DNA of 20,585 nucleotides from an uncultured Prevotella sp. (lineage in GTDB: Bacteria; Bacteroidota; Bacteroidia; Bacteroidales; Bacteroidaceae), in NCBI GenBank assembly GCA_900543155.1, contig UQQN01000039.1, positions 1 through 20,585 of the forward strand. The letters run 5' to 3'. Under the pieces are notes generated by a model. That model searched no databases. It saw only the letters and a program-made list of their open reading frames with translations, and was not told where the DNA came from. The position numbers and the translations under genes are program-made. This document shows, piece by piece, positions 1-6,947 of the stretch (position 1 is its first letter; the number at the start of each line of letters is the position of its first letter).

Positions 1-174
1 CGAAAGCCTATTATGGATTGTTCTGATGAAGAAGCAGTCCGCAAGGCAATTGAGGAAGACCGTCAGAGTGTGTCCAAAGCACGTGAGGCATGGCAGAATG
101 CGACTGGTAAAGAAGCCAGTGACATTACCTTCAAACGTTTTTTAGAAACATTGGTGCAAGATATAAGCGTATAA
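1..174 (+). CDS. IS630 transposase orfA (5' truncated by window edge)
   Basis: The reading frame is open from base 1 and stops at TAA 172-174, giving 57 residues of the N-terminal DNA-binding half. The segment ending in TFKRFLETL resembles the region of IS630 transposases just before the basic linker to the catalytic domain. The frame overlaps the orfB frame (-1 relative to it) over 123-174. Inside the overlap, T TTT TTA at 138-144 is in register for a -1 ribosomal slip. After the slip the product continues as FKRFL-RNIGARYKRIRKRP, which restores the expected basic linker. The gene start is upstream of the window. Alternatively the frame change could be a simple inactivating mutation, but the slippery site makes programmed frameshifting more likely. 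Confidence 0.65.
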   Translation, partial: RKPIMDCSDEEAVRKAIEEDRQSVSKAREAWQNATGKEASDITFKRFLETLVQDISV

Positions 175-767
175 GAAAACGCCCAAGGGGCAAACCCTCA
201 CCGCAGCTCTACGCATACAAGAAAGAGAAGTTGCAAGAACTTGAAGAACTTGATTCCAAAGGAGAACTTGTGCTATATTATGCCGACGAAAGCCATGTCT
301 GTACAAACGGATATGTTCCATATGGCTGGCAATTCAAGAATGAGGATGTTTACATCCCATCCGAGAAAGCTGCCCGGCTTAATATCTTTGGCATGATTAC
401 CAAAAGGAACCAATATAAAGGCTTTACCACAAAAGAGTCCATCAACGCAGACAAGATTGTGGACTATCTTGATAGATTCTCTTTCAATGTCACGAAGAAG
501 ACTGTAATTGTCTTGGACAATGCTTCTGTTCATAGAAATCGGAAAGTGAAAGAACTGAGGAAAATTTGGGAGAAAAGAGGATTGTACCTCTTCTATCTTC
601 CACCTTATTCTCCGGAACTTAATCCTGCCGAGATTCTTTGGCGTATACTTAAGGGTAAATGGATAAGACCGATAGATTACGAGACTACGGACTCGCTTTT
701 CTATTGTACGAACAGAGCCTTGGCATCTGTGGGTACGAACTTATTCGTGAATTATTCATATTTATAA
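123..767 (+). CDS. IS630-family transposase orfB, DDE catalytic domain
   Basis: This frame carries the catalytic core that cuts and joins the element's ends. It has no convincing start of its own; it is open from 123 after TGA at 120-122, and the first initiator-like codon is TTG at 231. It is therefore best read as the product of -1 frameshifting from orfA. Counting from the TTG at 231, the acidic triad is visible: Asp19 in YYADES, Asp96 in VIVLDNASVH and Glu134 in LPPYSPELNPAE. The last two are hallmark IS630/DDE_3 motifs. The C-terminus runs to TAA 765-767 with no internal stop, so the catalytic part looks intact. Whether the element is active depends on its left end, which is not in the window. 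Confidence 0.8.
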   Translation, partial: HYLQTFFRNIGARYKRIRKRPRGKPSPQLYAYKKEKLQELEELDSKGELVLYYADESHVCTNGYVPYGWQFKNEDVYIPSEKAARLNIFGMITKRNQYKGFTTKESINADKIVDYLDRFSFNVTKKTVIVLDNASVHRNRKVKELRKIWEKRGLYLFYLPPYSPELNPAEILWRILKGKWIRPIDYETTDSLFYCTNRALASVGTNLFVNYSYL

Positions 768-850
768 AATTAATTTTGAACAGTTACTTAAATAACTTTT
801 GGGGGCTATACGTACAATTATCAAAGTTCTACTACCGCATATAAAAATAC

Positions 851-915
851 CAAAAGCAAGCATTGCTCGCACATATACCCTACAGAATGTATATGGCGAA
901 GCAATGCTTGCTTTG
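851..915 (-). terminator. Intrinsic terminator of metY
   Basis: A long hairpin lies 33 nt past the metY stop on the minus strand. The outer arms are CAAAGCAAGCATTGCT and AGCAATGCTTGCTTTTG, followed inward by a bulged CGC/GCG pair and CATATAC/GTATATG around a loop of about 10 nt. On the minus strand the second arm runs into a T-rich tail (TTTTGGTATTTTT). The stem also shields metY from readthrough out of the IS element. Confidence 0.75.
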
Positions 916-948
916 TTTATTAACTAAATCTACATTGAGACGAAAAGA

Positions 949-2238
949 TTATGCCTTATCAAGTGCTTGCTTCAAATCGTCAATAATATCATCTATATGC
1001 TCAATGCCAATGCTCAAACGCACTGTTGAGGGGGTGATATGCTGTTGTGCAAGTTCCTCGGGCGACATCTGAGAGTGTGTGGTGGTATAAGGGTGAATTA
1101 CCAAACTCTTTACATCTGCCACGTTGGCAAGCAACGAGAAAATCTTCAAGCTATCGCAGAAGCGCCAAGCCTCTTCCTTGCCACCTTTTATTTCGAAAGT
1201 AAAGATGCTACCAGCCCCATTAGGAAAGTATTTTTCGTAGAGCGCATGGTCAGGATGGGTAGGCAGCGAGGGATGATTTACCTTAGCCACTTTAGGATGG
1301 TGTGCCAAGAAATCTACCACCTTTAAAGCATTTTGCACATGACGTTCTACACGTAGCGAAAGCGTTTCAAGACCTTGCAACAAAATAAAGGCATTGAACG
1401 GAGAGATTGTTGCACCCGTGTCGCGCAATATCACGGCACGAATACGAGTTACAAAAGCTGCTTTACCTGCCACGTCAGCAAACACAGCACCATGATAAGA
1501 AGGGTCGGGCTTTGCCAAAGTTGGATACTTGTCAGCATTAGCTTTCCAATCGAAAGTACCCCCATCTATAATCACACCGCCCAAACTTGAGCCATGACCG
1601 CCAATAAACTTTGTAGCAGAGTGTACCACAATGTCTGCCCCATGCTCTATAGGACGAATTAAGAAAGGAGTGCCAAAGGTGTTATCTACAATAAAAGGAA
1701 TGTGATGACGATGTGCCACCTCTGCCACAGCTTCCAAGTTTGTTACGTCTGAGTTAGGATTACCAAAGGTTTCGGCATATACCACCTTGGTGTTAGGCTG
1801 AATGGCTGCTTCGAGTGCTTCAAGATCGTTCACATTCACAATTGTGTGCGACACGCCCTGCGTTTTTAGTGTGTGCGTAATCAAGTTGAACGAACCGCCA
1901 TACAAATTGTCGGCAGCCACAATATGGTCGCCATTTTGCACAATGTTTTGCAAAGCATACGTCACGGCAGCAGCACCACTTGCCACAGCTAAACCTGCCA
2001 CACCACCTTCAAGGGCTGCTACACGATCTTCAAACACGCCCTGGGTGGAATTAGTAAGTCTACCATATATATTGCCCGCATCTCTCAGTCCGAAACGGTC
2101 GGCTGCATGCTGCGAGTTGCGAAACACATAAGAGGTTGTTTGATAAATAGGCACAGCACGTGCATCGGTTGCAGGGTCGGGCTGTTCTTGGCCTACATGT
2201 ACTTGAAGGGTCTCGAAGTGATAATTTTTTTCGCTCAT
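949..2238 (-). CDS. metY: O-acetylhomoserine sulfhydrylase (O-acetylhomoserine aminocarboxypropyltransferase)
   Basis: A 429-residue PLP enzyme of the Cys/Met metabolism family. By homology it makes homocysteine from O-acetyl-L-homoserine and sulfide in the cytosol (direct sulfhydrylation route to methionine). Visible features are the YGR motif at 58-60, which contributes phosphate-binding residues from the neighbouring subunit; SGAAAVTYAL near 87; the PLP-ring Asp185 in VDNTFGTP; and the Schiff-base Lys210 in VVHSATKF. The length of about 430 residues and the segment after the lysine fit MetY better than the shorter cystathionine gamma-synthase/beta-lyase branches, though paralogue assignment is not absolute. 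ATG at 2236-2238 sits about 36 nt after a TAACTTTG box, with no Shine-Dalgarno sequence. The leader is too short for a SAM riboswitch. An Lrp/AsnC regulator is transcribed divergently, a likely control pair. Confidence 0.9.
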   Translation of the reverse strand: MSEKNYHFETLQVHVGQEQPDPATDARAVPIYQTTSYVFRNSQHAADRFGLRDAGNIYGRLTNSTQGVFEDRVAALEGGVAGLAVASGAAAVTYALQNIVQNGDHIVAADNLYGGSFNLITHTLKTQGVSHTIVNVNDLEALEAAIQPNTKVVYAETFGNPNSDVTNLEAVAEVAHRHHIPFIVDNTFGTPFLIRPIEHGADIVVHSATKFIGGHGSSLGGVIIDGGTFDWKANADKYPTLAKPDPSYHGAVFADVAGKAAFVTRIRAVILRDTGATISPFNAFILLQGLETLSLRVERHVQNALKVVDFLAHHPKVAKVNHPSLPTHPDHALYEKYFPNGAGSIFTFEIKGGKEEAWRFCDSLKIFSLLANVADVKSLVIHPYTTTHSQMSPEELAQQHITPSTVRLSIGIEHIDDIIDDLKQALDKA

Positions 2239-2273
2239 AATATTTTAGTTTTTGTTGTTATTATTTTCGCTTG

Positions 2274-2305
2274 CAAAGTTACGGCGTTTAGCGAAAAGCA
2301 CCAAA
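2274..2305 (-). promoter_or_regulatory. metY promoter (Bacteroidota -33/-7)
   Basis: On the minus strand, TTTG at 2305-2302 is followed after 20 nt by TAACTTTG at 2281-2274, a full match to the TAnnTTTG -7 consensus. It lies about 36 nt upstream of the metY ATG. The divergent regulator promoter is only about 50 bp away, so one bound protein could affect both. Confidence 0.65.
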
Positions 2306-2332
2306 CAATTTTAAAAAGTAGGAAAATATTAC

Positions 2333-2340
2333 TATCTTTG
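2333..2340 (+). promoter_or_regulatory. -7 box of Lrp/AsnC gene
   Basis: TATCTTTG matches TAnnTTTG and lies 27 nt upstream of the ATG at 2368. No convincing -33 TTTG is seen at the usual distance, which could mean activator dependence or a weak promoter. This box decides the start: a longer in-frame extension back to 2107 would cross both promoters and overlap metY. Confidence 0.5.
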
Positions 2341-2367
2341 CCACATACAAAAGAAATATTACAAAGT

Positions 2368-2859
2368 ATGAAGCCAGAAAATAGCCCCGTTGTAGAAAAT
2401 ATCACTATCGACGATGTTGACATAAAAATTTTGCGACAGTTACAAGTCAACGCACGATTATCTATAAAAGAGATTGCTGCCAACGTGAACCTTAGCACTA
2501 CGCCTGTTTACGAACGCATCAAGCGTCTTCAGCGCGATGGCATTATCAGTCAATACATTGCTGTGCTCAATGCCGAAAAGCTCAACCGAGGCTTTGTGGT
2601 GTTCTGTTCTGTAAAGATGAACAGACTGAGCCGCGACATTGCCCAAAGCTTTGCACAGACCATTTCTGCCATTCCTGAGGTTACGGAGTGTTACAATATT
2701 TCGGGGCAATACGATTATTTATTAAAGATTCATGCCCCCAACATGAAGTATTATCAAGAATTTGTGCTTAATGTTCTCGGCACCATCGAACATCTCGGCT
2801 CCCTCGAAAGCACCTTTGTTATGGACGAAATTAAACACGAATATGGTGTTAGCATTTAG
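2368..2859 (+). CDS. Lrp/AsnC family transcriptional regulator
   Basis: A 163-residue cytosolic DNA-binding protein, the usual size for the family. Residues about 14-63 form the AsnC-type winged helix-turn-helix (DDVDIKILRQLQVNARLSIK, then a recognition helix around STTPVYERIKRL). Residues about 70-155 form the RAM/AsnC effector-binding domain, with the typical glycine-containing turn in ISGQYDYLLKI at 111-121. Such proteins assemble as dimers to octamers and respond to amino acids. The gene is divergent from metY with 129 bp between start codons, so methionine or a precursor is a reasonable guess for the ligand, but the sequence does not show it. The ATG at 2368 is preferred because it follows a TATCTTTG box and begins the conserved domain. 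It converges on ccsBA, with a large inverted repeat between them. Confidence 0.88.
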   Translation: MKPENSPVVENITIDDVDIKILRQLQVNARLSIKEIAANVNLSTTPVYERIKRLQRDGIISQYIAVLNAEKLNRGFVVFCSVKMNRLSRDIAQSFAQTISAIPEVTECYNISGQYDYLLKIHAPNMKYYQEFVLNVLGTIEHLGSLESTFVMDEIKHEYGVSI

Positions 2860-2938
2860 TTTTTTCCAAAAATCTATGACGTTCAAAATCGGCATAAGAC
2901 TATGCTCGGTTTTATTCAAAAATAAGATTGCACGTACT

Positions 2939-3008
2939 AGTTGTATATAATTGGGGGCGCAAGTTTTCTTCGAAAAATAGAAAAACTTGCGCCTCCTAAT
3001 ATACAACT
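2939..3008. terminator. Long inverted repeat between convergent genes (probable bidirectional terminator)
   Basis: The arms at 2939-2968 and 2980-3008 pair over about 28 positions with small bulges: AGTTGTATAT...GGGGGCGCAAGTTTTC against GAAAAACTTGCGCCTCC...ATATACAACT. The loop is about 11 nt. It sits between the stops of the Lrp gene (plus) and ccsBA (minus), which fits a two-way terminator. No clean T tract follows on either strand, and the arms are unusually long, so a remnant of a small mobile repeat is an alternative. Confidence 0.55.
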
Positions 3009-3042
3009 TGGGCAATAGGCGCTTCATTTTTTGGGGATTCCC

Positions 3043-5073
3043 CTACCCCGCATAAGAGTGCATTCCTCCAAGAATAAAGTTTACACCAAAATAGGTCATT
3101 AAAACTGTGAGGAAAGCAAGCACTGCAAACCAATTAAAATGACGAGGATTGCGCAACCAAGGCAAAGACGAAGAATGAAAACCTATGGCATAAACCATAA
3201 ACGTAATGAGCGCCCAAGTTTCTTTAGGGTCCCAACTCCAATAAGTGCCCCACGACTGATTTGCCCACACTGCTCCTAAAAATATGCCAATGCCCAAAAA
3301 GAATACGGCAGGATAAAGTAGCAAACGCCCCATTAACATCATGCGCTCTGCCTGACGTGGCACACACAATCCCATCAGTCCCGTAAAAAGCAAAAATGCC
3401 AAAAGCGAATATCCCATCATTACCACCGACACGTGCAAACTCAACCACGGCGAAGCCAATACGGGCATTAAATTGGTGATTTGCGGATTGCTTTGCCCTA
3501 AAGAGCTAACCAACAACGAAAAGCCTGCTACCATAAAACCAAACGGAAGCAACACAGCAAAACGACGGTGCCACACACACGACACACACAATGTGACAAG
3601 TGCCATAAATTGCATGGTTTCAAAACCATTGCTCATAGGCACATGGCCTGCCACATATCCACGCAAGCAAAATGCCACTAACAATAAAGCTGTACAGGCA
3701 TAAAGCGCAATAGGAAAAACCACACGATCAATGCAACCATTGTGCGCACCACGATGCACATTGCAATAAATAATGCGGACAAATGCCAACAACCCTAACG
3801 TAAGACATGCCATAAAAAGTATTTTGGCAAAGGGAATGCGGTTATAAAGCAATTCAGCCTCAACACGCATACGGCTCAATGGTTGCACACTCCCATCTTT
3901 GGGCAAGGGTTGAATCAGTTTTCCTTGTTGCAACATTAAAATAATTTCTACCTTCTCGTCCACCTCCATCACAGCTTTCTGCAAAGGGTCGTTTGGTTCG
4001 GTTGTGGCATCTCCCCCCTTCCACAAACGCTGCAATTTATAGCCGTTTTGGTCGAAGAGGTCGGTCAAGCGAGCATACTTACCCGCAACGTGCAACTGTT
4101 GGCGTAGTGCCTCGCTTTTAATTAAAATCATTGGTTCATTTTGCCACGCATCAGGACGCAACAACCAACCACTTACCACCTGTTCGGGCGAAAGGCCTTC
4201 ATACGTAGCTTTGCCATAAAGTTTCAACACAAAGTCGCGAGCCAAGGTATTAAAAGGTGCCACACGGTCGTTATAAACCACTTGTTTGGTTGCCAAGCTG
4301 TCTGCCTTAGCCCTATTAAATGCAGGCAAAGAGCGAGTAGCATTTGCCGAAAGTGCAAAGGCAAGCCCCAACACCATCATCCCTCCTTTTTTGAGCAAGG
4401 GGTGGTTCACAAGTCTACGAAATTCCTCACGTTTATCCACTATTACCCACACCATAGCCAAAGCCAAAAGCACATACCCAAAATAAGTAATGCCCGTGCC
4501 CCATGGGTCATAGTTCACAGAGAGCCAACTCCCCATTTCGTCTTCATCATACGACGATTGATAAAACCGATATCCTCCATGCTTGGCTATTTGGTTCATC
4601 GATACACGCATCGATTCAGTCTGTCCATCTTGCTGCTTCACCGTCATACACGTCACATAGTCTGCCGCAGCAGCAGTTCCTGGGTAATACACAATGCGAA
4701 AGCTGTCGAGTGATAACTCAAAAGGCAAGGGTTGCGCACTCCTACTCTCATCATCTATATAACTATTTATACGTTCGCTTGGCACCAAGTGCACCAAGCC
4801 CTTGTGCGATGTTAGGTAGCTCACCAAAGCCCCAGCCAATATTGCTACAAACGACAAATGGAGCAACACGACCGAGGCACGTTTCCACAACTTTGTTTTA
4901 CACACAGCCCACACCATAAGTGCTGTCAGCACAGCCCACAACGCACAAAACCATGCCGTGTGATATATATGCACAGACACCCACTCGCTGCCACGACTAT
5001 GCTCCACAAAAGTGGCACTGCCTAACAATACGAGCAACAACACATAGAGTATAATTATCAATTGTTTCATCAT
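3043..5073 (-). CDS. ccsBA: Fused cytochrome c synthetase CcsBA (ResB-CcsA, System II)
   Basis: A 676-residue polytopic membrane protein that by homology exports heme and attaches it to CXXCH motifs of c-type cytochromes outside the inner membrane. The N-terminal ResB/CcsB part has membrane segments near 4-22, 38-57 and 65-88, then a periplasmic domain, further helices near 193-248 and a second soluble stretch to about 410. The C-terminal CcsA part holds the tryptophan-rich heme-handling motif WGTYWSWDPKE near 608-618. Four histidines match the known heme ligands of fused CcsBA: His72 (TM-His1), His547 (P-His1), His633 (TM-His2) and His672 in GGMHSYAG (P-His2). It looks functional. No cytochrome, nrfA or nrfH is within the window. 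The gene follows the chorismatase-like gene on the same strand, with a hairpin between them. Confidence 0.9.
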   Translation of the reverse strand: MMKQLIIILYVLLLVLLGSATFVEHSRGSEWVSVHIYHTAWFCALWAVLTALMVWAVCKTKLWKRASVVLLHLSFVAILAGALVSYLTSHKGLVHLVPSERINSYIDDESRSAQPLPFELSLDSFRIVYYPGTAAAADYVTCMTVKQQDGQTESMRVSMNQIAKHGGYRFYQSSYDEDEMGSWLSVNYDPWGTGITYFGYVLLALAMVWVIVDKREEFRRLVNHPLLKKGGMMVLGLAFALSANATRSLPAFNRAKADSLATKQVVYNDRVAPFNTLARDFVLKLYGKATYEGLSPEQVVSGWLLRPDAWQNEPMILIKSEALRQQLHVAGKYARLTDLFDQNGYKLQRLWKGGDATTEPNDPLQKAVMEVDEKVEIILMLQQGKLIQPLPKDGSVQPLSRMRVEAELLYNRIPFAKILFMACLTLGLLAFVRIIYCNVHRGAHNGCIDRVVFPIALYACTALLLVAFCLRGYVAGHVPMSNGFETMQFMALVTLCVSCVWHRRFAVLLPFGFMVAGFSLLVSSLGQSNPQITNLMPVLASPWLSLHVSVVMMGYSLLAFLLFTGLMGLCVPRQAERMMLMGRLLLYPAVFFLGIGIFLGAVWANQSWGTYWSWDPKETWALITFMVYAIGFHSSSLPWLRNPRHFNWFAVLAFLTVLMTYFGVNFILGGMHSYAG

Positions 5074-5090
5074 TCAAACCTATTTTTTAC

Positions 5091-5142
5091 AAAACCCGTT
5101 GACGTATGATTGTGATTACCCACAATTCCGCCAACGGGTTTT
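5091..5142 (-). terminator. Hairpin between chorismatase-like gene and ccsBA
   Basis: The arms AAAACCCGTTG and CAACGGGTTTT (5142-5132 and 5101-5091 on the minus strand) enclose a second small stem, ATTGTG/CACAAT. On the minus strand the hairpin is followed by TGTAAAAAATAGG rather than a pure T run; T residues are part of the stem end. It probably ends the upstream transcript. It lies only 18 nt before the ccsBA start, so it could also regulate ccsBA expression. Confidence 0.55.
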
Positions 5143-5221
5143 TCAAGAAGACTTTTTCAAAAAAATCTTTTTGGAAAGTTTATAGAGATGTATGCTATGA
5201 GGCTACATTCCGACTTTCTCT

Positions 5222-6379
5222 TTAATAATTTTCAAAAGCCTCATTCTGCACAGCCTTTGTAGCCATACACTCCATTTCAATGAGCCAACCCGGTCTGCAA
5301 ACAGGGGCATGCACAATTACCTTAGGCACACCCGGGAAGCGCTCTTCAAACATACGGTTTACCACAGCATAGTCGGCAGTATCACGCAAATATACAATCA
5401 TCTGACCTACATCGTCAAACGAACATTCAGCTTCATTAAGCAAAGCCTCTACGTTCTCCCACATGCGCTCAGTTTGTTTGCGAATATCACCCACATGCAA
5501 CACGTTGCCCTTGTTATCGATGCTCGCAGTGCCCGAAATGAAGACCTGTCGGCGATCGCCATAATCCATGCGTGTACCACGCTCAAAACTTACCCCATAT
5601 TCATACGTAGGGTTAAGATGTGTGGGTGCATAAAGATATTGCATCTGCTCTGCACGTATACCTGTAACTGCATACGTGTCGAGTTGCACCAATACTGAAG
5701 GGTCTGCATTACGACCATTTATACCCGTGCTCGAAATAAAGTGCGTCTTACTTGTAAGGTTCTGCGTAAAGAACTCCTCATTACGTGCCTTCACCACGCC
5801 TGCATAGTTCACGTCTACGTTTTGCACAAAAAACCATGTGCGCACGCAGTTGTCAGCCAATTTGGCATCGTTTGCCATGAGTTGCATCACATAGTCTTTC
5901 AGCAAAAGACTTGTTTGCTCTGCCGATGTAGGCGCATGACTCACAGCTGCCCCACCCCACAAATGAGTATAGGCACCATGTGTCACCTTATAGAGTCCAT
6001 GACTAAATACCCCCGCACCTATTTCGGTTTGCAAATACGCCCACAAAGCTACTTTTGTGCCATTTAGGGGAGCTTGTTCTACCACAGAACAGGCGCAAGC
6101 AGGAGCTTCAGGCACTGAGGCGAGCAAACATTCATACTGGTTGGCTGCATCACTCAAAAAATAACGTTTTAATACCGAAGAGGCACCTGCTAACTCCGCA
6201 TCGAGCAAACTATAATAGGCATTGAGCACCGCGTCGAGTTGCTCTTGAAAGGTTTGTTCGGGACATAGGGCGTGTACCATTACATGAAACTCAGCCACGC
6301 CGTTTTCTACTTCAAACTTTGAAATTTCAACCAATGCGTTTTCATACTTCTTGGTTGACCTTTGCTGTACGTTGATCAT
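5222..6379 (-). CDS. Chorismatase-like protein (FkbO/Hyg5/XanB2 type, Rid/YjgF superfamily)
   Basis: A 385-residue protein with two YjgF-like halves. The C-terminal half has ISGTASI at 281-287, HVGD at 295-298 and CRPGWLIEMEC at 361-371. The N-terminal half has RTWFFVQNV near 180 and a Y..V..ARNEEFF stretch. This pattern fits FkbO/Hyg5/XanB2 chorismatases, which cleave chorismate to pyruvate plus a dihydroxycyclohexadiene or hydroxybenzoate. The Arg used by RidA imine deaminases in a PARSCVEV-like segment is not at its usual place (PKVIVHAP here), which argues against a plain RidA. The exact product cannot be read from sequence. The ATG at 6377-6379 is chosen because an in-frame TTG nine codons upstream is part of the -7 box. 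No aryl-polyene, flexirubin or quinone genes are adjacent. Confidence is high for the fold and moderate for the activity. Confidence 0.65.
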   Translation of the reverse strand: MINVQQRSTKKYENALVEISKFEVENGVAEFHVMVHALCPEQTFQEQLDAVLNAYYSLLDAELAGASSVLKRYFLSDAANQYECLLASVPEAPACACSVVEQAPLNGTKVALWAYLQTEIGAGVFSHGLYKVTHGAYTHLWGGAAVSHAPTSAEQTSLLLKDYVMQLMANDAKLADNCVRTWFFVQNVDVNYAGVVKARNEEFFTQNLTSKTHFISSTGINGRNADPSVLVQLDTYAVTGIRAEQMQYLYAPTHLNPTYEYGVSFERGTRMDYGDRRQVFISGTASIDNKGNVLHVGDIRKQTERMWENVEALLNEAECSFDDVGQMIVYLRDTADYAVVNRMFEERFPGVPKVIVHAPVCRPGWLIEMECMATKAVQNEAFENY

Positions 6380-6403
6380 ACTGTTTGTTACTTTTTTACA
6401 CTG

Positions 6404-6411
6404 CAAAAGTA
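6404..6411 (-). promoter_or_regulatory. -7 box of chorismatase-like gene
   Basis: On the minus strand TACTTTTG matches TAnnTTTG, 24 nt before the ATG at 6379. Its last three bases form the TTG that would begin the longer reading frame, so that start is excluded. Confidence 0.6.
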
Positions 6412-6443
6412 CTAAAAAACATGCAGCTGCGTATGTTTTTTAG
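6412..6443. promoter_or_regulatory. Palindrome abutting the chorismatase -7 box (possible operator)
   Basis: CTAAAAAACAT at 6412-6422 pairs with ATGTTTTTTAG at 6433-6443, with GCAGCTGC between the arms. The dyad covers exactly the stretch where a -33 element would sit and touches the -7 box. No good -33 TTTG is present, which suggests a protein-dependent promoter. This is an inference from position and symmetry only. Confidence 0.4.
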
Positions 6444-6582
6444 GCTTTGTGGCTGCAAAATCCCCACTATTGGGTATATTGTATGTATTATCACACGTAT
6501 GCATCCATATCAATGTGCAAAATAGTACTTTTTATTGGGCAGATTTTGAACCCTCTATCCTAAAACATGGGTACATATAAAA

Positions 6583-6648
6583 AGTGACAAGTGACTAGTG
6601 ACCGCACAACTCATTGATTATCAAAAGATAAGCGGTCACTTTGTCACT
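6583..6648. repeat. Triplicated AGTGACn motif with inverted counterpart
   Basis: AGTGACA, AGTGACT and AGTGACC follow one another directly from 6583 to 6603. After about 27 nt the sequence GCGGTCACTTTGTCACT at 6632-6648 is their reverse complement with one repeat unit fewer. The whole can fold into a hairpin with AGTGAC...GACCGC arms. Confidence 0.7.
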
Positions 6649-6699
6649 CGAAATAAATATTAATTCTTGGTTAACGAATGTAAATGTCTAAATACTTGC

Positions 6700-6797
6700 C
6701 GCTTATTTCCGCTTTTCCTCCGCTTTGGTGCCGCTCTGCCCTCGCTATAAATTTGCTTTGCCTTCGCTATAGTGCCACTATTCCTCCGCTAAACAAC
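6700..6797. repeat. Degenerate 11-bp periodic array, CGCT type (9 units)
   Basis: Units begin at 6700, 6710, 6721, 6732, 6743, 6754, 6765, 6776 and 6787. Most start with CGCT (variants TGCT and CACT) and often end in C. After the first unit (10 nt) the spacing is exactly 11 nt. The units diverge strongly outside the CGCT core. Confidence 0.65.
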
Positions 6798-6823
6798 GAA
6801 GAAGTACACTTTTCCGCTTTATA

Positions 6824-6889
6824 GCGACAAAGAACGGCAAACGAACAAATTCAGAGTAAATTCAAGGCAAAAACATTTCAAAGGCAGAT
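6824..6889. repeat. Degenerate 11-bp periodic array, CAAA type (6 units)
   Basis: Starting at 6824, six 11-nt units can be cut: GCGACAAAGAA, CGGCAAACGAA, CAAATTCAGAG, TAAATTCAAGG, CAAAAACATTT and CAAAGGCAGAT. Neighbouring units resemble each other most. This is the weakest of the three blocks, and low complexity contributes. Confidence 0.4.
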
Positions 6890-6909
6890 AAAAAATTATC
6901 CTTTTTGCT

Positions 6910-6935
6910 GTATGATTTTACCGAAAAAATCATAC
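6910..6935. repeat. Perfect 10-bp hairpin
   Basis: GTATGATTTT at 6910-6919 and AAAATCATAC at 6926-6935 flank a 6-nt loop, between the second and third periodic blocks. It could stop minus-strand transcription from mnmA, but it is about 330 nt beyond that stop and has no T tract on the minus strand. Confidence 0.45.
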
Positions 6936-6947
6936 CCAAGAAAAACC

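Larger units (their letters stand above)
1..800 (+). mobile_element. IS630-family insertion sequence, 3' part
   Basis: The window opens inside an IS630/Tc1-mariner-type element: a 5'-cut orfA followed by orfB carrying an intact DDE catalytic domain. The left end lies outside the window. The right terminus cannot be fixed; it should lie in the AT-rich stretch just after the transposase stop (about 768-850), before the metY terminator. The end coordinate given is approximate. IS630 elements duplicate a TA dinucleotide on insertion, and several TA sites are present there. Confidence 0.75.

Noticed and set aside
2239..2281. SAM riboswitch upstream of metY
   Set aside because: The predicted leader is only about 30 nt, too short for any known SAM aptamer.
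2107..2367. N-terminal extension of the Lrp/AsnC regulator
   Set aside because: The extension overlaps metY and crosses both divergent promoters; family members start at about ATG 2368.
4141..4713. 190-codon plus-strand frame opposite ccsBA
   Set aside because: It is antisense to the ccsBA periplasmic and membrane segments, with low-complexity composition and no domain signature.
6380..6406. Nine-codon extension of the chorismatase-like protein from TTG
   Set aside because: The TTG is the end of the TACTTTTG promoter box, upstream of the expected transcript start.
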